Made by a program: the position numbers and the translations under genes. DNA of 64,000 bases from G965233625 sp965233625 (lineage in GTDB: Bacteria; Planctomycetota; Planctomycetia; Pirellulales; Pirellulaceae), in contig OZ247499.1 in assembly GCA_965233625.1 (NCBI GenBank), positions 5,952,001 to 6,016,000 on the forward strand, in the 5' to 3' direction. The notes beneath the pieces are model-generated. The model had not been told where the DNA came from. It worked only from the letters and a program-made list of their open reading frames with translations, and did not search any database. Of the stretch, positions 26,046-33,626 are shown one piece after another; position 1 is the stretch's first letter, and each line of letters starts with the position of its first letter.

Positions 26046-27728
26046 GTGGCCACCTTATTTGTAATCAAAGGTAAAGACCAGGGATTACGGTTCGATCTGA
26101 ACCGTGATGTTGTTTCTATTGGCCGCCTCTCAGGCAACACGATTCAGCTGAACGACGTGGAAGTCTCGCGCAATCATGCGGAGCTTCGCAGCGGCGACGG
26201 CCACCACACGCTGACGGATCTTTCCAGCGCGAATGGCACCTTCGTCAACGGCCAGCAGGTAGCCGCCCACACCTTGCGCAACGGCGACCGTCTTGAAATC
26301 GGCGGCACCACGCTGATCTACACCGCGGCGGAAGAACCAGTCTCGGAAGATCATTCGGGCGTGGTCGAATTTATCGGCCCGCAACGTGTGCAGGGTTCGC
26401 GGATCATTCAGACCATGGCGCCGGAAGAAGGCAGCCAGTTGTTCACCGCCTCCGGGCAGGATGAAAGCGAATGGCTGCAAACGGCGCGGAACAATCTTCA
26501 GATCATGTACCGCACGTCGGTGGCCGTTAGCCGCACGCTGGATATCGACCAGCTGTTAGAGCGGTTGATGGAGATGATTTTTGAATGGGTCGAAGCTGAC
26601 CGCGGCTGCATCATGCTGACCGATCAGCACAGCGGCGAACTCACACCCCGCGCCAGCCGCAGCCGTCATAACAAAGATGAAGAAGACGGCCGCATTCTGA
26701 TCAGCCGCACGATTCTGGACTACGTGCTGGAAAGCAACGAAGGTGTGCTGACCACCGACGCCCGCGAAGATCAGCGCTGGGACCCCGGCGGCAGCATTGT
26801 GCAAATGGGCGTCCGCGAAGCAGTTTGCGTACCCATGCAGGGCCGCTACGGCGTGGTGGGCGTGATTTATATCGACGCCTTCACACCGCCCGCGCACGGC
26901 AATCAGAAGCCGAAGTTCACCAACGAGCATCTGAAGCTGATGGTCGCCATCGGGCATCAGGCTGCGTTGGCCGTGGAAGATACTTCGTACTACAGCGCCA
27001 TGGTGCAGGCCGAACGTCTGGCCGCCATGGGACAGACCATCGCCACACTTTCGCACCACATTAAAAACATCCTGCAAGGTATCCGTGGCGGCAGCTACTT
27101 GATTGAAGAAGGGCTGAAAAGTAGCGAGCCGGATGTGGTCCGCCGCGGCTGGAACATTGTAGATAAGAACCAGGAGAAGATCTCGAACCTGGTGATGGAC
27201 ATGCTGACCTTCAGCAAAGAACGCGAACCGGATCTGGTCGCCGCACAGCTGAACGAAGTGGTGCACGATGTAGTGGAGCTGATGCAGACCCGCGCGAAAG
27301 ACGCCGGCGTTGAATTACGCTGGATGCCCGATGCGGCAACGCCGGAACTGACCTTCGACCCGGACGGTATGCACCGCGCAGTGCTGAACATTGTGACCAA
27401 CGCCATCGACGCTTGCCGCGATGAAGAAGACGGCGCCGTGGAAGTCAGCACGGCTTATGATCCGCTGGAAGAGAAGGCCGTGATCCGCGTCCGCGACACG
27501 GGCGAGGGCATCCCGCCGGGCGAGATGGAAAAAATCTTCTCTGTGTTTGAATCTTCCAAGGGCAACCGCGGCACCGGATTGGGGCTGCCTGTGAGTCAGA
27601 AGATCTTGCAGGAACACGGCGGCGAAATCCGCGTCGAAAGTCAGCCGGGCGAGGGCAGCACTTTCATCCTGCAGTTCCCCGCCGTGGTGCCCGGTAAGAT
27701 CGAGAGCACCGACACTCTTAACTTCTAA
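26046..27728 (+). CDS. FHA-GAF sensor histidine kinase
   Basis: A 560-residue soluble histidine kinase. An N-terminal FHA domain (about 1-90; SIGRLSGNTIQL, VSRNHAEL, SSANGTFVNG) would bind phosphothreonine on a partner, linking it to Ser/Thr kinases. A GAF domain follows (about 155-320; VEADRGCIMLTD, GVVGVIYIDAF). The HisKA region has the phosphoacceptor in ATLSHHIKNILQGI (about 335), and the HATPase has NIVTNAIDACRDEE, VRDTGEGIPPGE and GTGLGLPVSQKILQEHGG. There are no membrane segments. I chose GTG 26046 since it directly precedes the FHA strand TLFVIKG; the open frame begins at ATG 26004. Located between a receiver gene and a nucleotidyltransferase gene (10-bp gap), clearly co-transcribed. 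Confidence 0.92.
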   Translation: MATLFVIKGKDQGLRFDLNRDVVSIGRLSGNTIQLNDVEVSRNHAELRSGDGHHTLTDLSSANGTFVNGQQVAAHTLRNGDRLEIGGTTLIYTAAEEPVSEDHSGVVEFIGPQRVQGSRIIQTMAPEEGSQLFTASGQDESEWLQTARNNLQIMYRTSVAVSRTLDIDQLLERLMEMIFEWVEADRGCIMLTDQHSGELTPRASRSRHNKDEEDGRILISRTILDYVLESNEGVLTTDAREDQRWDPGGSIVQMGVREAVCVPMQGRYGVVGVIYIDAFTPPAHGNQKPKFTNEHLKLMVAIGHQAALAVEDTSYYSAMVQAERLAAMGQTIATLSHHIKNILQGIRGGSYLIEEGLKSSEPDVVRRGWNIVDKNQEKISNLVMDMLTFSKEREPDLVAAQLNEVVHDVVELMQTRAKDAGVELRWMPDAATPELTFDPDGMHRAVLNIVTNAIDACRDEEDGAVEVSTAYDPLEEKAVIRVRDTGEGIPPGEMEKIFSVFESSKGNRGTGLGLPVSQKILQEHGGEIRVESQPGEGSTFILQFPAVVPGKIESTDTLNF

Positions 27729-27738
27729 GCTGGCCGTG

Positions 27739-28689
27739 ATGGACGACACACCTTCGATCGGCCAGTTCAATCCCAGCTTTGTGATTCCCAACGGAACGCA
27801 GGTGGTGCTAAAAGAGCCGCGGCCCACAGCCGAAGACGCCACGTGCGAAAAACCACCGGGCAGCGTTGGCGTGGTAATGCAGTGCCCCGCCGCAGCGCAG
27901 GGCGAGTACGTCGTGCAGTTCACCGATGGGATGACGGTCCGCGCCACCTTCGCGCAACTCGCCCTACGGCGGCAGGAGATTGATGACGAAATCGGCGAGA
28001 TCACTGCCGATTTAGCGCCTTTTGTAATCTACCGCTGCATGACGGGTTCGCATGCGTATGGTCTTGCGGGCGAGCAGTCCGATGACGATATCCGCGGCGT
28101 CTTTCTGCCGCCGGCTGACATGCATTGGTCACTGGCCAAGATGCCCGGCCAGATTGAAAGCATGGAGGGGACCAACGACGTTGTATTCTGGGAGATTGAA
28201 AAATTCCTTCGGCTGGCGTTGAAGGCCAATCCCAATGTGCTGGAAGTGCTGTGGACGCCTATCGTGCTGGAAGCATCCGCCGTGGGCCAGCAGCTGCGTG
28301 AGCTGCGCGACGCGTTTCTTTCCCGGCATCTTTACAAAACGTATTCTGGCTACGTGCTAAGCCAGTTCCGGCGGATGGCGTCGGCGGAAGCCAAAGGCAT
28401 TGGCTATAAACCGAAACACGCCATGCATCTGATCCGCCTGCTGCATTCCGGCATCTCCGCTTTGCAGCATCATCAGATACTGGTGGACGTGAGCGACCGC
28501 CGCGAAGAACTGCTGAAAATCAAACGCGGCGAACTCACATTTGACGAAGTCCGCGCACAAGCATTGGCGTTGGACGAGGCGTTCCGTCAGGAATTTCAGC
28601 GCACCACGTTGCCAGACCAGCCCGATGTGCCGCGCGTGAATGCGTTCCTGATCCAGGCCCGTCGCAGCATGGTGGACCGTACCGCATGA
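27739..28689 (+). CDS. YcgL-type nucleotidyltransferase with N-terminal SH3-like domain
   Basis: A 316-residue predicted nucleotidyltransferase of the DNA polymerase beta superfamily (YcgL/COG3541-like). The signature GS-x11-D-x-D type motif is in TGSHAYGLAGEQSDDDIRGV (about residues 100-119), with metal-binding Asp residues, followed by DVVFWEIEKFLRLALKANPNVLEVLW, typical of the family, and a helical C-terminal domain. The first about 80 residues form an extra small beta domain (GSVGVVMQCP, GEYVVQFTDG, ATFAQLALR) resembling an SH3-like/KOW barrel. The transferred nucleotide and acceptor are unknown. The gene begins 10 bp after the histidine kinase stop and overlaps the next gene by 4 bp (ATGA), so translational coupling is likely. 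Confidence 0.85.
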   Translation: MDDTPSIGQFNPSFVIPNGTQVVLKEPRPTAEDATCEKPPGSVGVVMQCPAAAQGEYVVQFTDGMTVRATFAQLALRRQEIDDEIGEITADLAPFVIYRCMTGSHAYGLAGEQSDDDIRGVFLPPADMHWSLAKMPGQIESMEGTNDVVFWEIEKFLRLALKANPNVLEVLWTPIVLEASAVGQQLRELRDAFLSRHLYKTYSGYVLSQFRRMASAEAKGIGYKPKHAMHLIRLLHSGISALQHHQILVDVSDRREELLKIKRGELTFDEVRAQALALDEAFRQEFQRTTLPDQPDVPRVNAFLIQARRSMVDRTA

Positions 28690-29564
28690 ACACCGGCATC
28701 GAAGAAGCCAACCAGGCGGTCATCGCTCCATCACCCGGTGCTGCGGAAGCAATGGACCGCCCGCTTCAATTCGGCCTGCGGACGATGCTGATCATGGTCG
28801 CTGTCTGCTGCGTTACCCTGGGACTGTTGCGGCTGCTGGGAACTTTGGGCGGCGTGGTCTGTGTGGTGGCGGCGTTTTTCTTCACCTGGGTCGTGCAGTC
28901 GCAGTACTGCACATTCCGCAGGGAAGGCTTCCACATGTTTGTCATTCCGCCCAGATGGCAACGCGTGCTTGAGCTGATCTGGGGCATCGGGATGCCGGCG
29001 TTGTGCCTGCTGCTTGATCCCGGATTTGTGCGCGGCAATCCTTCTTTCTACCACCTGACAACGACGTTCCCGGCGCCGTGGGCGGAAGTGCAGTTGGCGG
29101 GGTTTGTGCAGCTTTATCCATGGTCATTGTACTGCTACGCCTTCTGCCTGTTGGAAATGTTGCTGCTGACGGTCGCCATGTTCCGGCCGTCGCCGCCTTA
29201 CGACGCATCTCCTCGCACGTTGACCGATCACGCACGGTTCTCTGCGTTGCTCGCAGGGGCATTGCAACTGGGAGGATTCTGCGTGGCGGTGCTTGCCGTG
29301 TTCACCGCACCCGCCGCGGCTTTGACCAGCGTGCTGTTTGGTCTGGGCCTGATGATGTTCACGCCGTGGGGAACCTTTGCCGTTGTGATGAGCCGCAGCC
29401 GGCAACTGCTCGCCGCCGCCAATCTGCGGCTGGAAGACAAAGAACGCCGGATGTTTCAACTGGCCGGGGCAATCGCCGTTGTTGTTGTCACGGTCATTGC
29501 TGGCTTCGTGCTGACCGGTGTGCTGCAAGCGGTTGCGATCGACCTATGGGCTGGCCGGATGTAG
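28686..29564 (+). CDS. polytopic membrane protein of unknown function
   Basis: A 292-residue membrane protein with about six or seven hydrophobic segments: about 33-70 (probably two, with LRTMLIMVAVCCVTLG), around 95-108, 140-160, 186-206, 210-230 and 258-285. The start, with RPLQFGLRTMLI just before the first segment, is a pattern common in planctomycete membrane proteins with no assigned function. It has no recognisable catalytic or transport motif. The ATG overlaps the stop of the nucleotidyltransferase gene (ATGA), so it is the last member of the receiver / FHA kinase / nucleotidyltransferase run and may be its membrane component, which is inference. The next gene is convergent. Confidence 0.75.
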   Translation: MNTGIEEANQAVIAPSPGAAEAMDRPLQFGLRTMLIMVAVCCVTLGLLRLLGTLGGVVCVVAAFFFTWVVQSQYCTFRREGFHMFVIPPRWQRVLELIWGIGMPALCLLLDPGFVRGNPSFYHLTTTFPAPWAEVQLAGFVQLYPWSLYCYAFCLLEMLLLTVAMFRPSPPYDASPRTLTDHARFSALLAGALQLGGFCVAVLAVFTAPAAALTSVLFGLGLMMFTPWGTFAVVMSRSRQLLAAANLRLEDKERRMFQLAGAIAVVVVTVIAGFVLTGVLQAVAIDLWAGRM

Positions 29565-29590
29565 CTGGACGCGAGTTGCGGCGATGTGAA

Positions 29591-30793
29591 TCAAGTGCTG
29601 CTGGCGTTGACGGCGCGGATCACAGGCGTTGCCAGCCAGGGCGCCCGTGCAAGGAAGAACGCGGCGGTTGAAGCGAGGCGTGGGCGTTTTAGAACCTGGC
29701 TCAACGTCCAGCAGACACGTTGCCGCCGCTTCACAATGCCGCGGTGCGTTGTCGCCCACTGTTGCGCGAATTCAGTCCGCCAGTCCGCAACCGCCTGTTC
29801 GACGAGTGGCGAAACCGCGACGGCGGCTTGCAAAGCCCAGGCCATCCCTTCGCCCGTAAACGGCTCGATATAGCCCGCTGCATCGCCAACAACAAACACG
29901 CGGTTACCGGCAATCTGTGCACGTCGCCGCGTTAAAGACGGGGTGCCGCGCCAGGCGCCGGGCGGCGTTTCAATGGGCGGAAGGCCTGCCTGCGCGAGCA
30001 CCTGGGCCGCGGCTCCGGCGGGATTTCCCGCGGTGCGGATAGCATCGCGATCAAGCGCGGCGGCGACATCCAGCCGGCCATCTTCCAGCCGCACCAGGCC
30101 CACGTATCCCGCATTGCCGCACGCCATGTAAATCACGCCATCGTTGTATGCGGGCGGAGCATCTTCCAGCACCACACCGGCGCCAAGCCGCGACCGCGGT
30201 TCCACCTGCCAATCAAAGCCCGGTTCTCTCTCCAGCAACCGCCCACTCAAACCATCGGCCGCCACCACAACCGCGGCGCTGATCGTGATGCGTTGCCCCG
30301 CCTGCGAAAGTTCCACGCTACGAACCGGCGTTCCGCTTTCTTCTTCCTCCAGCGGAAGCAGCCGGGCGGTTGTCTCTTGCAGAACCGTTGCGCCGGCCGC
30401 CGCAGCCGCTTCAGCCAGCGCGTTGTCGAAGGCTTCGCGTGAAAGGGCCACCCCCGCCGGCAACGCACAATTCGCATGCCCGCCCGGTGCACACAGCTGC
30501 CAGCGATCAACCGGCGTGGCGCCGAGCGATACCGGCAGATCGCTAAGCCCGGCGGCGTCGAGCGCGGCCAGTGCGGCGCCGTTGAGGCAGCAGCCGCAGA
30601 CTTTGGGACGCGGGAACCGGGCTTTCTCTGCGACCAGCACCCTCAGCCCGCGACGGGCGCACTGCTGCGCCACGACGGCGCCCGCAGGTCCGGCGCCGGC
30701 CACAAGCACATCCCATTGCCGCGTCGATAGGTCTTCCAGCGACAGCAAATGCGTGGCGGAGGCGAGCGGTTGCCCGTTCACGGTTTGCTCCAC
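29591..30793 (-). CDS. FAD-dependent oxidoreductase, geranylgeranyl-reductase-like
   Basis: A 400-residue flavoprotein of the geranylgeranyl reductase / p-hydroxybenzoate-hydroxylase-like group. The N-terminal dinucleotide-binding motif is VAGAGPAGAVVAQQCARRG (about 31-49). CGCCLNG near residue 67 matches the Cys-containing loop of the family, and the second FAD motif GDAAGYIEPFTGEGMAWAL is at about 304-322. It would reduce double bonds or hydroxylate a lipid or polyketide product; substrate unknown. It starts with GTG at 30793, overlapping the end of the methyltransferase gene by 16 bp, so the two are translationally coupled. In related genomes this pair often accompanies a type III polyketide synthase, not seen here. 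Confidence 0.87.
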   Translation of the reverse strand: MEQTVNGQPLASATHLLSLEDLSTRQWDVLVAGAGPAGAVVAQQCARRGLRVLVAEKARFPRPKVCGCCLNGAALAALDAAGLSDLPVSLGATPVDRWQLCAPGGHANCALPAGVALSREAFDNALAEAAAAAGATVLQETTARLLPLEEEESGTPVRSVELSQAGQRITISAAVVVAADGLSGRLLEREPGFDWQVEPRSRLGAGVVLEDAPPAYNDGVIYMACGNAGYVGLVRLEDGRLDVAAALDRDAIRTAGNPAGAAAQVLAQAGLPPIETPPGAWRGTPSLTRRRAQIAGNRVFVVGDAAGYIEPFTGEGMAWALQAAVAVSPLVEQAVADWRTEFAQQWATTHRGIVKRRQRVCWTLSQVLKRPRLASTAAFFLARAPWLATPVIRAVNASST

Positions 30794-31497
30794 TTCAGAA
30801 GAAAGCGTTGCGGCCAGCGGCGCGAAAACTCTGCGTCTTTCATTCCCGCCTGGGCGGCCAGATCCCGCGCTTCCTGGATGGTGAAAGCAGCTTTGACAGA
30901 AAGCACGGCGTCGGTCTTCACCACCGGCGAGGTTGTGAAGATCCGCGAGGCAACATGCGCCATCATCAGCCCGGTGCTGCTACGTTTCAGGTCGTTAATC
31001 AGCACCATCCGCCGCGCGGCTTCCGCAGCGCCTTGCATCAGCTGCACGGCTTGCTCTGAGGTAAGGTGATGCAAAAACAGCGATGCGGTAATGACATCGT
31101 AGTCCGGCGGCATGCCTTCACTCAGTACGTCGCGCTGCTGAAAATCCACCTTCGCGCCAGCCTTGCGGGCGGCAGCTTCTGCAAACTCCAGCGCCTGCGG
31201 CGAGATATCTACGCCGGTAATTTCCAGCGGTACACCCGCGCGCTGGCTGCGGCGCCAGAGTTCGATCGGAATATCGCCGCCGCCTGTTGCGATGTCGAGC
31301 ACCCGCAAGGGCTGATCCGTATTCAAGCTGCGGGCAAGCTGCTGAATGGGCCGCCAGATGATGCCCGCACTTGCGCTTAGCAGGTTAATCCGCGCGAGCC
31401 CACGCAAAGCATGCCAGTGCCGTGCTTGATCCAGCTCTGGATCGTCCATGACTTCCGGCTCTAACGAGCGGGCGGCAATACTAGAGAACAGCGGCAT
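30778..31497 (-). CDS. class I SAM-dependent methyltransferase coupled to the FAD enzyme
   Basis: A 239-residue methyltransferase. Motif I is VLDIATGGGDIPIEL, followed by ITGVDISPQALEFA (motif II), DYDVITASLFLHHL (post II) and a final hydrophobic strand. The N-terminal segment RSLEPEVMDDPEL and the lipid-type context fit a methyltransferase acting on a hydrophobic product together with the adjacent FAD enzyme, which it overlaps by 16 bp; this pairing is inference. I chose ATG 31497 (GGAAG about 6 bp upstream); the frame extends to a TTG at 31536. Downstream of the divergently placed palindromic repeat at 31584-31766, in the same orientation as the esterase beyond it. Confidence 0.85.
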   Translation of the reverse strand: MPLFSSIAARSLEPEVMDDPELDQARHWHALRGLARINLLSASAGIIWRPIQQLARSLNTDQPLRVLDIATGGGDIPIELWRRSQRAGVPLEITGVDISPQALEFAEAAARKAGAKVDFQQRDVLSEGMPPDYDVITASLFLHHLTSEQAVQLMQGAAEAARRMVLINDLKRSSTGLMMAHVASRIFTTSPVVKTDAVLSVKAAFTIQEARDLAAQAGMKDAEFSRRWPQRFLLKWSKP

Positions 31498-31583
31498 GAC
31501 GGACTTCCGGGCAGCAAGGCGAACCTGAATCTGCAACCGAGAGTACCATAAAACGCACGGTCTGTTGAAAGGGGGCGCCGCGT

Positions 31584-31766
31584 TCTAAGGGCTGGTTGTC
31601 TCGAACGTCAGTGCAGCCTCGTAGGTCAGGCGCCCGCCTGACAGCGCCAAGGAATCCACCTCAACCATCGTCAGGCGGGCGCCTGACCTACGGCTTTTGG
31701 GGGATCGACGTGGTAGCTGCCGGTTTTCAAACCTCTAAGGGCTGGTTGTCTCGAACGTCAGTGCAG
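31584..31766. repeat. palindromic insert flanked by 33-bp copies of a gene end
   Basis: Identical 33-bp direct repeats lie at 31584-31616 and 31734-31766, exactly 150 bp apart. The second copy is the last ten codons and stop of the esterase gene; the first is a detached duplicate. Between them a perfect 22-bp inverted repeat (31621-31642 and 31670-31691, built on GGTCAGGCGCCCGCCTGAC) with a 27-bp loop forms a strong hairpin just after the gene, which might also act as a terminator. Confidence 0.88.
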
Positions 31767-33312
31767 GCAGACCGTCTTTGTTGAACAGGTTGGCCCACAA
31801 GGGCTTCTGCGACCAGGCGTATCGCACCGTGGTGGGTTTATCGATGTCTTTGTGCGACACAACAACGGTGTTGCCATCGATCTTCGCATCGGCCCAGTGG
31901 AACACGTTGTCTTTACCGGCGATGGCGAAGCCTTGCAGCGTATCACCGCGGACGGCTAAACCTTTGCCCGTATGTTTGAATTGAATGCGGATGGTGTTGC
32001 CTTCCACCTGATGCGAATCATAAACCGGACCGTAGATTTCAATCTTACCGCCATAGGTTGAACCGATCGCGACCCGCGCGGCCCGCGCTCCATAGCCCGA
32101 CTTGTTCAGCGGGTGGACGCCCGAACCAAGATCCGACGCGGTGACCATAAACGTCTGCGGGCGCCGCATGATGTTGATGTGCAACGCCCGGTATTCTCCG
32201 CCACGCTGAGGCGTTTTGGGCAACGGAGCCGGTTCGTCGGCCATGCGGGTGACCGGATTTTTCTGATCCCAGGCGATGCCGCCGCCGCTTGGCTTCTGCA
32301 CGTAGAGGAACGGAAATTCACCCTGCCCCCACTCTTTCCGCCAGCCCGCAATCAAGGCGCCCATGACCGTGTCCTGATCGACGCCCGCAATGGCGGTGCC
32401 GCTTTCGCCCTGGTCCCACAACACCCCGCGGATGCCGTAGCCAACAACCGGGCGGATATGCGTTTCATAAAGATGACCGATCCGGCCACGTGGCTGACCG
32501 GTCTTCTGCGGGGCGACGGGTTTGCGTGGCGCCCGCTTGCCGTTCTTCTGCGCTTCGGCCGCAGCCTTCTCCCAGGCCGCAAGTCGCTTCTTGTACTGCG
32601 CAAGAGCTTTTTCGTGAGCGTTGTTCTGCTGAGCTTTTTGAATGACGTCTTTGATCTCCTGGCTTGCATCAAAAGCCTCCTGACTGAGCCAGTATCCTGA
32701 TGGCGTGCCGCCCACGGCGCCGAGAATCAGCCCGGTGGGTACGCCCGTCTCTTGATGCAGATTCACTCCGAAGGAGAACAGCAACGCGGAAAACCGGGCG
32801 GAAGTTTCAGGTGTCGCCACGGCCCAATTGCCGCCCCGGCCGCGCGCCAGCCGGAGCTGCGGATAGGTCATCTTCAGCAGTTCCGCCAGCACATGGTCGC
32901 GCCGGGCATAACCTGCCGCTGCGCCGGCCATGTTCGACTGCCCGGAGCCGATCCAGACATCGCCCGCCACCACGTTCTTCAACACGATGCTGTGAGCCAT
33001 CTTGTCGCCCGGCTTAGCGGGTTGCTGCCGGATTTGGAGTTCGCCCGAATCGCCAGCCTTCAGTGCATCCAGCTCAACACGCCAGCGGCCATCGTTGCCC
33101 GCCGTAACATTCTTCTGTTGATTGCGGAATTTCACCGTAACCTTGGCGCCGGGTTCTGCACTTCCCCAGATAGGAGCGGGCATCTCGCGCTGCAGGACCA
33201 TGTTGTCGCTGAAGATTGCCGGCAGCTTCAGTTCCGCATGCAGACAGGCTGCAGGCGCGAGGCAAGCAATAAGAATTGCGGCAAGAAGTCTAAGGACGCA
33301 GCGAAACATCAT
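31735..33312 (-). CDS. secreted sialate O-acetylesterase-like protein
   Basis: A 525-residue SGNH-type carbohydrate esterase of the sialate O-acetylesterase family, which removes acetyl groups from sugars. The signal peptide ends about residue 26. The usual N-terminal beta domain (LPAIFSDNMVLQREMP, GKWRV-like GRWRVEL) is followed by DVWIGSGQSNMAG, with nucleophile Ser126, and GYGIRGVLWDQGESG, the third block of the family; a GSGVHPLNK segment may give the catalytic His. A Lys/Ala-rich helical insertion lies around residues 235-275. I chose ATG 33312, with an AAGG-type site, rather than GTG 33336. The last ten codons and the stop are duplicated downstream (31584-31616). Confidence 0.9.
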   Translation of the reverse strand: MMFRCVLRLLAAILIACLAPAACLHAELKLPAIFSDNMVLQREMPAPIWGSAEPGAKVTVKFRNQQKNVTAGNDGRWRVELDALKAGDSGELQIRQQPAKPGDKMAHSIVLKNVVAGDVWIGSGQSNMAGAAAGYARRDHVLAELLKMTYPQLRLARGRGGNWAVATPETSARFSALLFSFGVNLHQETGVPTGLILGAVGGTPSGYWLSQEAFDASQEIKDVIQKAQQNNAHEKALAQYKKRLAAWEKAAAEAQKNGKRAPRKPVAPQKTGQPRGRIGHLYETHIRPVVGYGIRGVLWDQGESGTAIAGVDQDTVMGALIAGWRKEWGQGEFPFLYVQKPSGGGIAWDQKNPVTRMADEPAPLPKTPQRGGEYRALHINIMRRPQTFMVTASDLGSGVHPLNKSGYGARAARVAIGSTYGGKIEIYGPVYDSHQVEGNTIRIQFKHTGKGLAVRGDTLQGFAIAGKDNVFHWADAKIDGNTVVVSHKDIDKPTTVRYAWSQKPLWANLFNKDGLPALTFETTSP

Positions 33313-33437
33313 GGGGCTGACCTTATCAATACGCACGGTGGGCCGTCAGACGCGGAAGAGGAAGGGTTCAGAATAATAGAATTGCCGCAGGACTTGTAAG
33401 AAGTTGCGGAAAAACTCCATCTATCGTCACTTATTCG

Positions 33438-33443
33438 TATAAT
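33438..33443 (+). promoter_or_regulatory. candidate -10 element upstream of the FHA-GAF phosphatase
   Basis: TATAAT occurs at 33438-33443 in an AT-richer stretch, but the expected -35 position lacks a TTGACA-like hexamer. A GGCGCCAA/TTGGCGCC hairpin (33462-33483) lies just downstream in what would be the leader. Confidence 0.3.
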
Positions 33444-33461
33444 AGTCGATTACCTACCTGC

Positions 33462-33483
33462 GGCGCCAATATTCTTTGGCGCC
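33462..33483 (+). promoter_or_regulatory. leader hairpin upstream of the FHA-GAF phosphatase
   Basis: Perfect 8-bp arms GGCGCCAA and TTGGCGCC with a 6-nt loop, located in the presumed leader of the next gene. No T-run follows. It may only stabilise the transcript or form a protein-binding dyad. Confidence 0.35.
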
Positions 33484-33510
33484 ATATTATTGTCGCCAGC
33501 GGACACAGCC

Positions 33511-33624
33511 ATGAATGCTGCCCCTGATGGTCAAGTGAATCGCGCTGCCTTGAACCGGCCTGCCTTCCCGTCTACCCGCCTTCAGCAATCTGCCCAGCCG
33601 ATTGCTCCGTTAGGAGGCGATTAG
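33511..33624 (+). CDS. possible 37-codon leader peptide
   Basis: An ATG-initiated frame encodes a 37-residue peptide rich in Ala, Pro and Gln (starts MNAAPDGQVNR, ends IAPLGGD) and stops with TAG 2 bp before the ATG of the FHA-GAF phosphatase. Its final codons contain the TTAGGAGG ribosome-binding site of that gene, so translating it would affect initiation downstream. It has no strong ribosome-binding site itself (GGACA is weak). It could be a coincidental frame. Confidence 0.35.
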   Translation: MNAAPDGQVNRAALNRPAFPSTRLQQSAQPIAPLGGD

Positions 33625-33626
33625 CC

